NCBI GenBank assembly: GCA_029582165.1
Contig: CM055888.1
Span: 30,581,408 to 30,645,407 of the forward strand
Source: Portulaca oleracea
Taxonomy: Eukaryota > Streptophyta > Magnoliopsida > Caryophyllales > Portulacaceae
Reading direction: 5' to 3'
Length of the DNA stretch: 64,000 bases
Shown here: one piece after another, positions 1 to 10,984 of the stretch
Position numbering within the stretch: position 1 is the stretch's first letter
Layout: each line of letters starts with the position of its first letter
Position numbers and translations under genes: made by a program
The notes under the pieces: generated by a model
Told to the model about the DNA's origin: nothing
The model's input: only the letters and a program-made list of their open reading frames with translations
The model's database searches: none

Positions 1-1148
1 TTCTGTCCGCCTTGGGCGCCCCTGACAAACAGGGCAGAATGATGGCTCGGGCGAGCCACGCTTCTGGGCAGTTTTCCCTGCCGACTTCAAATGCGCATAA
101 CTTCTTCATCCGAACTCCGTTTTAGGCCCGTAAGATATCGTTGGAAAGCTCTCAGTGTGTACCATAAGCTCCCAAAATTTGAGCCTCATCGGAGTTGTAT
201 TAAAGGAGTTATGACCCGAAACGTGAAGGCGCGCGCATTTCCAACCTCTGATCGCCTTCCCCCTTGCAAGTTATTAACTTGGTTACTTCCGAGACTTGAT
301 ACCAACACGCCCTTCATTCCCGGGATGACCCAATCCGGTCCCGAGGCCTCCGAGGTCGTTGACAAGTCCCGAGCCTCTCCTTACTCCAACAAGGATGGCC
401 CGCCGAGGCCACGATAGTGTGATGCTCACCACCCCGCCTTTTGTAAAGGTGTAACAATTCCTGAAAACGAGTGGGTGAGCGGTTTTAGTCCGGTGATGAT
501 GGGTCGGGATTTCATCGATCTTATCTTTAACCACAATCCCGGCTATGAAAGCTTGGCACCGAACCCGACACTGAACCCGATACGGTTCAATGCCTTTGGT
601 GGGAGATTGTTTTGATGCCTTTGGTGGGTGAACGTTACTTTAAGGGATTCGGTATCCCGCCCGCATAATAAAATTGAATTGATTGGGTTGAGGAAAATGG
701 TTAAGGGTTAAAGGTTTGTGAAATGGTTTGACCTTTTCCCTCTCCCTTAAATGAATTGAAATGAATTTGAATTGCTTTTAACGGCAGGGGTAGACATTAT
801 AGAGTTTTCCCCCTCATTTTTGTAATGTTTTGTTTTCAGGTTAAACTCTATATGCTGGGAACGGGAATTAGAAGTGAGGATGGCGTGCCTAGTAGTTGTC
901 ATTCATGTTGTGCTTAAAATGGAGAAAGTTTTGGAGTTAAGTTGAGTTTTATTGCTATGTTCGAGTTTGTTAGTCTGGTTTACCGTTGTCGAACAGTTAT
1001 AGTTTTTCCTTCTCGCCTTGTATTCCTTCGGGGATACGGCAGTGACGCCTAGTTGAAAAATAAAATACAAATGAGACTTCCGCTAAGTTTTTCTGTTAAT
1101 GTTAGTTTGACTTTGACTTTTCTATAATTGAATTTCCGGGGCGTTACA
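1..1148 (+). mobile_element. Long LTR of a Ty3/gypsy family, cut by the window edge
   Basis: The stretch ends in GGGGCGTTACA at 1148. Its last part (about 590-1148) is the reverse complement of the element at 54841-56268: both carry the GCCTTTGGTGGG repeat, the GGGGATACGGCAGTGACGCC segment and the AAAGTCAAACTAA segment, and the element at 30886-38435 shares the same end. It is therefore the 3' portion of a + strand LTR. No primer-binding site follows position 1148, so this is a solo LTR or a 3' LTR. The first 600 bases are richer in GC than the surroundings. The ORFs here (91-417 and 283-534) resemble no protein and I do not call them genes. Confidence 0.75.
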
Positions 1149-1225
1149 AGAAAGTTCATCAATATTTATTATAAAAGTCATTGTAAGTTTATCAATATTA
1201 TTATAAAATTCATGTTAATGTTACC

Positions 1226-1438
1226 GTGAAGGGTATTTTTAAGGTTCCTTGGGAGATCGCTCAATTAGTTAAAGATATTCAAGCTTTTATGGCGGAGTGT
1301 GTGGAGGTGGAGGTGCACCATATCTTTCATGAAGGAAATCTAGCGGTAGACTGGTTAGCTAAATTCGGGTTATATGTAGATTCGTCTTGTTGTTATAATT
1401 ATAGTTTTCATCGAGTTCTTTCCCTTATTATAAGATAA
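1226..1438 (+). pseudogene. C-terminal fragment of LINE RNase H domain
   Basis: About 70 codons remain. The stretch VHHIFHEGNLAVDWLAKFG matches the end of the RNase H-like domain (RVT_3 type) found at the C terminus of plant L1 polyproteins, including the usual H..R/HEGN..AD.LA pattern. The catalytic D-E-D residues lie upstream in the family and are absent. The reading frame opens exactly at the insertion junction, so no true start exists. In life this domain removes RNA from the cDNA hybrid; here it is a dead fragment. Confidence 0.75.
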
Positions 1439-1518
1439 GATGCACTAGGGAGATCCCTTGAGAGAAGGGTTTCCTAGTGTTTGTTGTATTACTCATTGTT
1501 AAAAAAAATGTTTTTTAA
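1226..1518 (+). mobile_element. 5'-truncated LINE with 11-bp target duplication
   Basis: TTAATGTTACC occurs at 1215-1225 and again at 1519-1529, flanking an insert that begins inside an RNase H coding region and ends in a short A-rich tail near 1501-1508. A truncated 5' end, an A tail and a direct repeat of this size are the signature of target-primed reverse transcription by a plant L1-type LINE. Confidence 0.8.
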
Positions 1519-1544
1519 TTAATGTTACCAAGAATTAATGTTAA

Positions 1545-1992
1545 CACTACTAAAAATATCTGTATTACCAACCACTTTTTTCCAACCAAGTTATCCAACC
1601 ATTTTAGCAACCATTTCATATTTTTAATTTTCTAACTATTTTTCAAATTTTATGTGGGAAAAAGGGTTGGAAATTCTAACTACATTTATTATAATGGTTG
1701 AAACATTTTTCTACCATCCTTTTTGCTACTGTTTGAAAATGATTGGGAAAACGGTCGGATTACCAACCATTTTCCCAACCATTTTCAAATAGTAGGAAAA
1801 TGATTGGTAAAAAAAATTTCCCACTAATTTAGCAAAAGTGGTTGCAATTTTCAACCATTTTTCCCACTTAAAAGTAGAAAAATAGTTGAAAAATTAGCAA
1901 AATATGAAATAATTGGTGAATGGTTAATTTTTTTCCCAACAGTTGAAATTGGTTTGAAAAAATAATAGGTAATACACATATTTTTAATAGTG
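1545..1992. mobile_element. CACTA-type MITE, 448 bp, TSD TAA
   Basis: The left end CACTACTAAAAATATCTGT and the right end, read in reverse as CACTATTAAAAATATGTGT, form terminal inverted repeats with two mismatches. TAA flanks both sides (1542-1544 and 1993-1995), the 3-bp duplication expected for CACTA (En/Spm) elements. The interior holds repeated CCAACCATTTT motifs in both orientations and no coding potential, so it is non-autonomous. Confidence 0.88.
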
Positions 1993-2235
1993 TAATGCTT
2001 CATCATTATGTTCCTAATTTTAGGTTGTATTGAGAAGCAATTTTAATTAATTAATTTTGGTTAGTTAACGATTTAACGTACATACAAGTATCAACATGAC
2101 AACCACTCCCCCCCCCCCCAAAAAAAAAACACCTAACTAAATGAGAAGAAAAAAAAGGAACTATTACTGGGGCTATTTATAAGAACTCATACCTACATAC
2201 GTAATTACAATCAATTATAGTCTCAGTTCATACCC

Positions 2236-2672
2236 AAAATGGAGGTTTTCAAAGTCAAAGGCCGGCAAAGAAGAAATGGGGAATTGTGGAACCCAAAATG
2301 GAGGTTAGTTAGTAGAGCTTCGTGTAAGATCCGTTCTTGTGGTCCTAACCGTGGTAAAAGCTCGAAGATGTTTTCTCAAGAATGCATTCCTAAAACTATG
2401 AGTATTGATGAGGCGTATGCTTGAAACAAGGCTTTGGTGAGAAAGATTGGTGGGCTAAAGGCTTTATCGACCATGAAGAAGTGATTGGTTATATTTGGCT
2501 GTCTTCGTAGCTGTTGTTTTTCTTGTCTTTTTAGCTGTTTCTTCTTGTTGTTGCGGTTCTTTTTGTTGTCGGTTTGTTTCTGCTGTTATTGCTGTTTTCC
2601 GCGGTTTTCTTGTAGCTGTAGCATCTTTGATGCTTCTAGCCTTTTTTGGCTTCAAACTATTGAAAAAAAAAA
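2236..2672 (+). mobile_element. Retroposed insert with 19-bp TSD, probably 5'-truncated LINE
   Basis: ATAGTCTCAGTTCATACCC is present at 2217-2235 and repeated at 2673-2691 directly after a ten-base A run. The insert therefore arrived by target-primed reverse transcription. Its interior has short open frames (61-70 aa) that I cannot assign, with a T-rich stretch (about 2510-2660) like the 3' UTR of plant LINEs. A processed pseudogene of an unknown transcript is the alternative. Confidence 0.82.
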
Positions 2673-2814
2673 ATAGTCTCAGTTCATACCCATGCAATTG
2701 CAATTAAAGATCCCATCCAAAAGTATATTTAATGAGAACCCATAATCTTTATAGTCCAACAAATATATTTAAGTGAGGGCTCATCCTTCATATGTAGTAA
2801 AGCCTTAGAAAATA

Positions 2815-3097
2815 CTCCATCAGTTCCGTATTATTTGTCATTTTCAAAAGTGTGCCGATCAAACTTTAAAAGTTGCGACCATTTGTTTCTCAATATATAT
2901 AATGATTTGTTATATAAATGACAAAGTCTGCCTGCAAGCAGGAGTTCGTGAAAGGGTCCCACCATAAAGGTGTGATGATTTATTATATATAATATTGTAA
3001 TTAATAATAAAATATTATATTAAAAATTGTCGTACAAAAGATGATATTGGAGACCGTGAAACTTAATAAAGTGACAAATAATTTGGAACGGAGGAAG
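2815..3097. mobile_element. Stowaway-like (Tc1/mariner) MITE
   Basis: The left end CTCCATCAGTTCCGTATTAT and the right end (ATAATTTGGAACGGAGGAAG) are imperfect inverted repeats of the CTCCCTCCGTTCC type. TA dinucleotides flank both ends (2813-2814 and 3098-3099). At 283 bp with no ORF it fits a Stowaway MITE. Confidence 0.8.
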
Positions 3098-3376
3098 TAT
3101 ATATTTATTATCTATTTACGAAAATATGATGACAATTCCAAGGTTACTAAAGTATGAGACTGATGCGAATAGAAAAACATATACTACCCGGTCCTTTATT
3201 TAAGTGTCATAAAAACTACTTTTAGAAATTCATCTATCCAAGGTATCTAGAAAATTGTATAAAAAAGTTAAACTTGGACAAATGTACCCGTTTATTTAGT
3301 AGGAATAAAGAAGAATATTTTAAAAGATAAAATAGAATATCTCATTTAGGATAACATGGGTATTTTAATTATTGAA
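3098..3376. other. Intergenic, possible MITE remnant
   Basis: AT-rich DNA without coding potential. The segment near 3184-3212 (CTACCCGGTCCTTTATTTAA) resembles a single Stowaway-type terminus, but I found no partner. Confidence 0.35.
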
Positions 3377-4424
3377 ACTAGCAAATATCCGGGCGTTGCC
3401 CCGAACAAAAAAATAAATACCCGAGCGTTCATATATAAATACATTAAAAAAATATTGGAGCATTGCTTAGTACGGATATGATGATACATTAAGATGAAAT
3501 TCAAAAGAATTAACCAAGGAGAATCAATTGTTTGATCAAGTAAAATAAAACTACAAATAAAAATATAAGTTCAATAATAGTTAAGATGTGGACGAACAAA
3601 AAAAAATAATCGTTAAGATAAAAGGGAATATTAAAATGAGATACCAAATGAGTGGAGGACAGTTATATGTGGTAAAAATGCTGAAAAATCTCAATAAGAT
3701 TATGAAATATGAGCATGCGAAAATAAGTGGTCGATGTCGTCATAGAATTTGTAGCACTAATGACAATATGATGCTTCGACATATAACTTCTTCTTTCCCA
3801 TTAAATGATGTGATTAACTCAATCAAGGGTTATATTGACCATTAAAATGAGATTTACGGACAAAAACCCATGATTGTTGTAAGTACTCGGATAATATGGC
3901 ACATAACGTACAAAGTGCTTCTTGCAATATGAGATAGAAGGTAAGGATGCTAATTATTTCAAACATAGATATGGTCAATTAAACAGCAGGAAACTATAAT
4001 ACTAAATTTATCATAGAAGCAACCTAAATCACTATGGAAAAAGACCTTACGTATTAGACACCGTGTAATTTTAATTTGGGAAACAATGACTATGTAGACA
4101 AACTGGCGCCGACATTTGTGAAATTTGTGAAAATTTATATTATTTGTGTTAGTTGTTTGTGGAAATAAATCAAATAATAGGTGCTAAAAATTATGAAACT
4201 GTGACTAAAATTTCCCGGTTCATTTCCTGTGTGCAGTGAATTGGGATCGGGACTGAGACCAAGATCGGGACCAAGAACAAAATTTTGCTTACGGCCACAA
4301 CCGGAACCTGGACCTCCAAAAATTAATGAGATCTCGATCTCGTTAACCCCTACCTCACCCCCTACATCCCATGAGTATAATAACCATAAAACTATGAAAA
4401 GTGTTTGGATTAAAAAATGATAAT
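3377..4424 (-). mobile_element. Helitron-like fragment, 3' terminus at left
   Basis: Read on the - strand the left edge is CGGGGCAACGCCCGG (3403-3389), seven bases, then CTAG followed by T. A GC-rich hairpin shortly before CTRR-T is the hallmark of a plant Helitron 3' end. The body (for example 3790-3870) is the reverse complement of sequence at 50990-51210, so this is a dispersed repeat. I could not find the 5' TC end. The ORF at 3588-3845 (85 aa) resembles nothing I know and is probably not coding. Confidence 0.55.
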
Positions 4425-4620
4425 ATTACTGGAGACCTTTATAGTCAATAAAAAGACAAATAATATGGAATGGAGGACGTACTGCATGAAATATATTCTC
4501 TCTGTTCCATATTGATTGTCAGTTAACTGAATATTATGGGCTAAAAAAATATATATAAATGGTATGCTGAAGTTTAAATATAATTTTATGCTCAAAATAG
4601 TTACATTTCACATATACGTT
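4425..4620. mobile_element. Two partial Stowaway-like MITE ends
   Basis: At 4425-4477 the sequence (ATTACTGGAGACC, then GACAAATAATATGGAATGGA) matches the right end of the MITE at 2815-3097. At about 4497 a fresh left-type end, CTCTCTGTTCCATATTGATT, begins. Neither has a visible partner, so both are truncated. Confidence 0.5.
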
Positions 4621-5455
4621 GGACAACCATGTCATGGATATAATTAAAATTGCAACTTATCGAACTTACAGCTAAATATCAAAAAAAAATATAAAAATAT
4701 ATACTGAACCAATAAAATGAAATTAAAAGTAGTTTGTAATAAACAAACCCCTCTCAAAGCATTCACACCATTCCTTAGGCATCTTCACATTATTGTCAAG
4801 ACACTAAACAATTAGGATTCAAAACATTCAACAATATCAGTTTGCTTCAAAAGACAAAGGAGATATAACATGATAATACTTTGCACAGTGCTTCAAAGTT
4901 GGCTTGTGGAACAAAAGTTTCATATGTTAAAAAAATGCAATTATTTACCGTACATTTACCTAAAACATAATTAAGATCAAGCTCATTGAGAAATATAAAT
5001 TTACTAATAAATATATCAAATAGGTTGGATGAGTTTGACTATATTATATCATTTTTGAACTAATTAATGCTCATGTGTTGAACTTTAGTTGAGTCTATAT
5101 GTTCTAATAAAATTAAGTTGGTCATAATTTTGATATAAACATGGGAATAAAGTCTGCCTCTTTTACTGAAAATTGAGTTGAGTATTTACTGTTCTTTGTC
5201 GTGGAAATTAAGTGTAGTATTTGTCGTTCTCCTTTCACTACAAAAAATTTAATTTGGGAGTTGAGCAGGGAAAATTTGTGAACCAAATGAGCATGATAAG
5301 AATGAAAATAACAAATATTCGCGAGTTGTTGTGCCATAAATTAAAAAATACTAAATTATTGTTTAATATGAATATAATAATACATCATGTTGACATTCAC
5401 TAAGGGCAATGCAGTTGATCATAAAGGATATTAAAACACTCATTATCTCCTTGAA
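4621..5455. other. AT-rich intergenic, no gene seen
   Basis: No recognisable protein, RNA or complete repeat. The small ORFs at 5122-5337 and 5221-5403 overlap on opposite strands and look like chance. Confidence 0.4.
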
Positions 5456-5458
5456 TTA

Positions 5459-5540
5459 GAGCACCTGCAATGGTGAGGGTGAGTTTAACTCACCCGATGA
5501 TGTGGAAGAAGTGAGGCCCACTAAGAGAATTTGAGTTTGA
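5459..5540. mobile_element. Tourist/Harbinger-like MITE, left end only
   Basis: GAGCACCTGCAATGGTGAG after TTA (5456-5458) matches the start of the repeat at 57545, which begins GAGCACCCGCAACGGTGAG. The GAGCACC terminus and TTA context suggest a PIF/Harbinger MITE. It is interrupted at 5541 by a hAT element and resumes after 6395 (GTGAGGGTGAGTTTGG). The right terminus was not found. Confidence 0.45.
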
Positions 5541-5548
5541 GTGTTTGC

Positions 5549-5979
5549 TAGGGATGACAATGGGTAGGGTCTGGGGCGGGTCCTTCTGGACCCGGACCCG
5601 TCAATTTTTTTGGGACTCGGACCCACCCCAATACCCGATAGGTCCCAAAATTCAGACCCGGACCTGGACTCAATGGGCCCACGGGTCCATGGGTCCTTAG
5701 GGGGTCCTTAATGGGTCCAATCATATTATGCATTTTTTTACTAAATTTATTAACTTTTGGGGTTAATTTTATATTTGTATACATGTATAATAATAACTAT
5801 TCTATTCAAAAACACCTATTTTTAACAATAAAAACATCAATATACTATGATACGAGCGAATTCTAAGTTTCCAACGCCAAAGCATCACAAAAGTCTTCAA
5901 AACATCAACAAAATATTACAAAAGTCTCTCAAAATACAACACAACTTAAAATGCCAAAAAAAAAGGTTCATGACTATAA

Positions 5980-6037
<58 letters not shown>

Positions 6038-6387
6038 TATAGTGGAGAATGGGATGGGCACTAAACCAATGAGTTTGTGGTGGTGCGTGAATCGATGAGT
6101 GTATTTATGTGAGACTGAGAGTTTTAGTCTTTTAGATTTAGTATTTTAGTGTAGTACACACTAATTGAGTTTTTATTTTTTTAGAAAAATTATAAATGTT
6201 TATATTGTAACGGGTCCATGGGTAGTCCACGGGTCCGTGCTTGGACCCATACCCAGACCCGTTATTTTTTTCTAGACCCGGACCCGCCCCGAGATCCGAT
6301 GGGTCCAAAATTTTCGGACCCAGACCCGTCTTAATGGGTCGGGTCCGACCAGGTCCGAGCCGGGTCCAGGACCCACTGCCATCTCTA
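5549..6387. mobile_element. hAT-type non-autonomous element, 8-bp TSD
   Basis: The element starts TAGGGATGACAATGGGT and ends, in reverse, TAGAGATGGCAGTGGGT: terminal inverted repeats of the widespread hAT TAGRGATGRCA type. GTGTTTGC is duplicated at 5541-5548 and 6388-6395. The subterminal regions are rich in GGACCCG/CGGGTCC motifs in both orientations. The interior includes an AT microsatellite and no transposase. Confidence 0.9.
5982..6035. repeat. (AT)n microsatellite
   Basis: An uninterrupted AT run inside the hAT element. It makes a short chance ORF read as alternating Ile-Tyr. Confidence 0.97.
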
Positions 6388-6395
6388 GTGTTTGC

Positions 6396-8302
6396 TTTCC
6401 AATTGTGAGGGTGAGTTTGGTTTAAATAAATAAAAAAAATATAGGCCCCACATGTAATAATTAATTTTTTTAAAATAATTTGGTTGTTTACTTTTATTCT
6501 ATTTAATTACTTTAACAGAATATATTGAAATATGCAACTATTTACAGGTGAAAATTCAATATAAAAAATTTTAAATATCTAAATCAGAAAAATGTCCAAA
6601 CTCAAATTGTGTTGAAATTTCCAAATTAATAACAAACTTTTGATTTTACAATTCTAAAAAGAAGACTGTCATCTTTCAATTTTACAAAAATTAGAAAAAT
6701 AAATAAAGTATCCGTTGGAAACATAAATAAAATTGAATTGCTTTAAAAAAAAATAAACAAAATTGAATTTGGAAACCCAAGGATTTGTCTTCCCCAAGCA
6801 ACCAGCTAAATATATTGGAAACCCAACGTAAGCCCAAGCAGCCCCAAATTTCAGCCCAACTTCCCCCCCAAATAAGTGACTACGAAATAAAAAAAGGAAA
6901 AAGGCAACCGAGAACCTCGTGTTCAACCTCCGCACGCGAGGGAGAAGACGAGGGTTTCTCGTCCGCCATTGTTGGCCTGCTGCTGCACTGCTAATCTCGA
7001 CCTCACCAGCACCAACCTGTCAGCCACGTCGATCAAAATCTCACCGTTGCGGACGCTCTTATACATTTATACAACATTTAACCATCCAGTCTGCTCCTGA
7101 TTTTTTAACACTTTTGCGGGGACCGATTCTAGGTAGTATTTGTAGAGTAGGTTGGAGTAGAAGCAACCTGATAAATACATCGTTCATTCATATTAGTCCT
7201 ACATTCAATCAACTCACCTTTAATTTCCTTCACCACTTCCATATTCTTCTTCGACTGGTAATATTACTAATGTACCACGTCCATTTCAGTTTTTATTTGT
7301 ACATCAATCATTAATAATATGTGTCCTTTACCCCCTCAAACCTGCAAACAAATAAGTTGACCTCATAAATTATTGTATACATCTATAAAATGAGAAACAC
7401 CCCCTCCCTGGTTGCATGATAACACTCCCAAATGCACCGAAATGAATATGGAGATGCTGGAAAGTTGAACGCAATTTTCGGCTCCCTACTTTGCACGAAA
7501 ATGAATATGGAGTTATGTGTGATAACAGACATTCAATTCCCGATTGCAGATCTAACACTGTTGGCATCAAGGGAAAGCCTAACAACAATGCAGTTGTTGC
7601 ATTCTCTTGTGGGTTAAACTATGCCATATATTTTATTCTTCAAGACTACAACCAACATTTTCTCCATCACCCTTTTGGTCAGGTACCATATCCCAAAAAA
7701 AATGTTGTAATGTATTGAAAATGAGGGCATCGATAAGAGCTCAATTAAGGGGTAACAATACTTTATTATGCCCTTGATCATATAAGCATGTATGGTCTGA
7801 GTTGTAATAGATACTAAGGACAACATTGGGAACAAAAGCAATGCAAGCACTAATCAAACGGCAAATCACATAGCCAATTTCACTTTATATGACAATTCAA
7901 TTTTCTTTGAATTTGTGACAATTATACATTAGTTGAAGACGTAAATGTTGTACCAAATAACCCAAATTTTTGATATCAAACTATTAGCTTAAAATAACTC
8001 AAAACTAATTCACCCTAAACGGCAAGCAACTTCTTTTATTAAATCTATATTACACTATCAATACGCTACCTACACTGTGATTTGGAATCTATAGTTACAA
8101 TCAAATATTTAGGTTAAATCTTTCCCATTAGTGGTACAAATAGTATACTTAAAAAACATTATAAATTGAAGCCTTGTAGAAAAGAGGCATAGAAAATTGA
8201 AAATAAAGCATCCAAAGCAATAGTTATTTTACATTTCCAATATACTTTTTACCAGTCTTTCCTCTCATTGTTAACTCGGTATTTGCTAAATTGATACAAT
8301 TA
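6396..8302. other. No assignable gene; one GC-richer patch
   Basis: Mostly AT-rich. Between 6880 and 7060 the base composition rises and an ORF (6919-7314) opens with Arg-rich sequence. It has no recognisable domain and loses coding-like composition after about 60 codons. It could be a promoter or first-exon remnant of a captured gene, but nothing confirms that. Confidence 0.3.
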
Positions 8303-8551
8303 AGGCGTTCTTCCTTTGTAAAGTAAGTTAAATTTTATCTTGTCACACCTTATCTCACTATTCAAAAGAATAGTGTCATACTTTTAGGTAATTTATATTC
8401 ATAATTATTTTATTCAACTCACATAATTTAATTGAAAATAAAAAAGAAATAGGTTATATGACATTTATTTAAATCCACTACTATATCTTTCTTTACCCAA
8501 CTATACCTTACTGTGTGTTACCTTATCTTACCTAAAAAAGAACCCGTATGG
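8303..8551. mobile_element. Possible MITE with imperfect inverted ends
   Basis: The left edge AAGGCGTTCTTCCTTTGTAA and the right edge, read in reverse as GGCCATACGGGTTCTTTTTT, are similar inverted sequences around an AT-rich interior with no ORF. I cannot define a target duplication. Confidence 0.35.
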
Positions 8552-8723
8552 CCTAAGTAATTTTGTTCCTTTTTCCCCTAAAATTCATATGTATATATTT
8601 ATGTCCATTATCTATATATATTCTTCAAGCTAACAAATAAACAGGTAAGAAGGTGTAAGATTAATTTGGGGAGGGACACATTGCAGTCAATAGTAAACTT
8701 AATTAGATTGGCAGAAGGAGGTT

Positions 8724-9435
8724 TATCGGAGGAAAGAGAGTAACGGTATATAAAACAATGGAAACTTGCTTGGATAACGCTAAGAGTTGTGGTTTAAAAC
8801 TCACTTTCCTTAAGAACTATTTACGATACCGTAAATGTTCAAAGGGATAAAACTTAGCACTTGTAACACTCAAGAATAATAGTTTCTCTCTTGAATCACT
8901 CAAGTATAGCTGCAGTCTAGACAAGAGTGAAGATGTGATTGCTTAGAATGGTGTGTATCAAATAGCCTAGGATGTCTCCTATTTATAGGAGAATACCAAC
9001 CCACTTAGGATGCCCTAATCAAAGGACAATCAAGAGACTTTAATGGAGGATCACAATCTTAATATGACCTTGACCAAGTCAAGTCATATAGCTGTTGGAA
9101 TATCATTATAATCGGGATTAATTATAATATCAAATACTAATTACACAAAATCATATAGCCGTTAGCATTTAAAACAATCCTGGCTTTCAACACGAACGAG
9201 TTGGATCAACATGGTCCGTGTTGGGTGCAACACGACCCGTGTTGTTCCAACACGACCCGTGTTGAGCCCAGGAAAGTTTTCCTTGCTCTCTGGAAGACAA
9301 CACGACCCGTGTTGCTTCCTGTTTCACCCGTGTTGATCATATTCTTATTGTTTCACTTATATATGATCCTTATACTTGATATACTTTATTCTTTAGGCTA
9401 TATAATTGTCTTATACTCTTGAAATATTTCCAACA
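8724..9435 (-). mobile_element. Solo LTR, TSD AGGTT
   Basis: On the - strand it starts TGTTGGAAATATTTCAAGAG and carries a TATA-like CTATAAATAG (8988-8979). AGGTT flanks it at 8719-8723 and 9436-9440. The far end is TA rather than CA, so one terminal base has probably changed. No coding sequence is present. The lineage (Copia or Ty3) cannot be told from the LTR alone. Confidence 0.7.
9190..9325. repeat. Cluster of CAACACGACCCGTGTTG palindromes
   Basis: Several near-identical short palindromes (CAACACG-ACC-CGTGTTG and half-site variants) lie inside the solo LTR, between its start and its TATA-like box on the - strand, i.e. in the U3 region. Confidence 0.8.
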
Positions 9436-9440
9436 AGGTT

Positions 9441-10614
9441 TTCATGCCGCCATCTTCTGTCCAGGCAATGCTTAGCCCTATCACACAACCTAACCAATGC
9501 ATTGTCCTTAATTATGGTTAAGCATATAGTCATTCCCATTGTACCATATTAACCATGCTTAAAAGCTAGTAATTAATGTGGGCTTTGACAGTATCTCATT
9601 CCACTTTAGGAGCAGTTCATCCTTAATTATCAAGTAAGTATTCATATTTCAATTAAAAGCTATAGAAATTTTGTCCAGAAATGAAGCAAACTTTCACAAA
9701 TACATAGAATGACTCTAGATAAATGGATATGTACCGATCTCCGCTTTCCTTTGATTCTCTCCTTTTTTGTATATATCATTTCACCTCTGTCTACTGCTCT
9801 CCATCTCTTCCAAGTAATTCATATAAAACACTGGAAAAAAGAAAACAAAAAAATCCAAAAATAGAAGATTGATTAAGGATTTGATACCAAACTATGATAC
9901 ATTGCAAGATTGGTGAGAAGTGTCTTACTACTAAACGTGTACCTTGGCAGTTGGCATTCATGGATATGAAAGTGGACGGTTGCTGGAAATGTACATTGAG
10001 CATAATAGATTTTTCTTTTTTAAAAAAATTAAAATATGGGAGAGAGGCTGATTGGCCAAAATGTCGTAACTCACGGAGGTTTGAGTGCAGAGGATTTTAC
10101 TACTATTATATGAAGATTATAATTTTGACACATAAAAAAAGATAAGATAATTAGGAAATTTGCCACTTATTTAAATGCGTAGGTAGCATTATTGATTAAA
10201 TACATAATCACCATATCATTTTCTTTGTCAATATTTACACGAGATTTTCAATTTTTTTTTCTTTTACTTTTCATCTATCTTTAACTTTCTTTTGAAGAAA
10301 AAAGATTTTGGGGGGAAGTGGATGTTCATGCAGATTATACATAATTATGGCCCTGAATAGTATATCATGTATATAAATAAAAAGACCATGCCAAGTTGAA
10401 AAGTGATTATCCTCGTTATTGTGCAGTTATTATGCATGGATAAAGAATATAATAGATTTTTATTTTTTTAATGATAAAAAGGTTATGGCCAACGTGGGAG
10501 TTAACGCGAAAGTGATTTCCCAAAAAACAAAAAGAAAAGAAAAAAGAAGAAGGTAATAATAGTTGGGGGAAAAGCCGAGAATCACGGCCATTGAAGTAGA
10601 ATAGATTTTGCTAC

Positions 10615-10618
<4 letters not shown>
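9441..10618. other. No gene seen
   Basis: AT-rich with only short unassignable ORFs (9791-10003 and 9894-10145 overlap on opposite strands). Confidence 0.4.

Positions 10619-10691
<73 letters not shown>
10619..10691. repeat. (AT)n microsatellite
   Basis: An uninterrupted run of about 73 bases of alternating A and T. Confidence 0.98.
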
Positions 10692-10694
<3 letters not shown>

Positions 10695-10754
10695 CTAATA
10701 ATACTCTCTCAAAGTAGCTATATATACATACTGCCTCAATAATTAAATAATATT

Positions 10755-10980
10755 ATATCAAATTTTCCCGGGTTGACTTAATTTCCCCAAGTTTGGAAAT
10801 AGGTTGACTATGGGAAAAATTTTACGGCAGACCCACCATTTCATATAATTTCCTAGGGAAAATTTCCCTTAGGGGGGCCTAAGGAAAATTTTACCCGGGA
10901 AAATCTTCTCCATGGAAGACTTCCAATGGAAAATTTTCCACGGAAAAAATTTCCCTGGGATTTCTACCTAACGCTCTCTA
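10755..10980. repeat. Dispersed GGAAAATTTTCC-rich repeat
   Basis: The sequence is homologous to 26090-26245: both run GGGTTGACTTA, TTTCCCC, GGTTGACY, GGGAAAAA, then a CCACCATTT segment, followed by blocks of GGAAAATTTTCC-like palindromes. This is a non-coding dispersed repeat, probably a MITE. Confidence 0.6.
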
Positions 10981-10984
10981 AGAA

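Noticed and set aside
91..534. Overlapping ORFs of 108 and 83 aa on opposite strands
   Set aside because: They lie in LTR sequence, resemble no family and are open on both strands because of GC-rich composition.
5982..6098. ORF with an Ile-Tyr repeat (83 aa at 5847-6098)
   Set aside because: Translation of an (AT)n microsatellite.
6919..7314. 131-aa ORF that might be a small gene
   Set aside because: No domain, composition turns AT-rich and non-coding after about 60 codons, and there is no supporting context.
10619..10691. Replication origin or matrix-attachment site at the AT tract
   Set aside because: A simple microsatellite; nothing else supports such a role.
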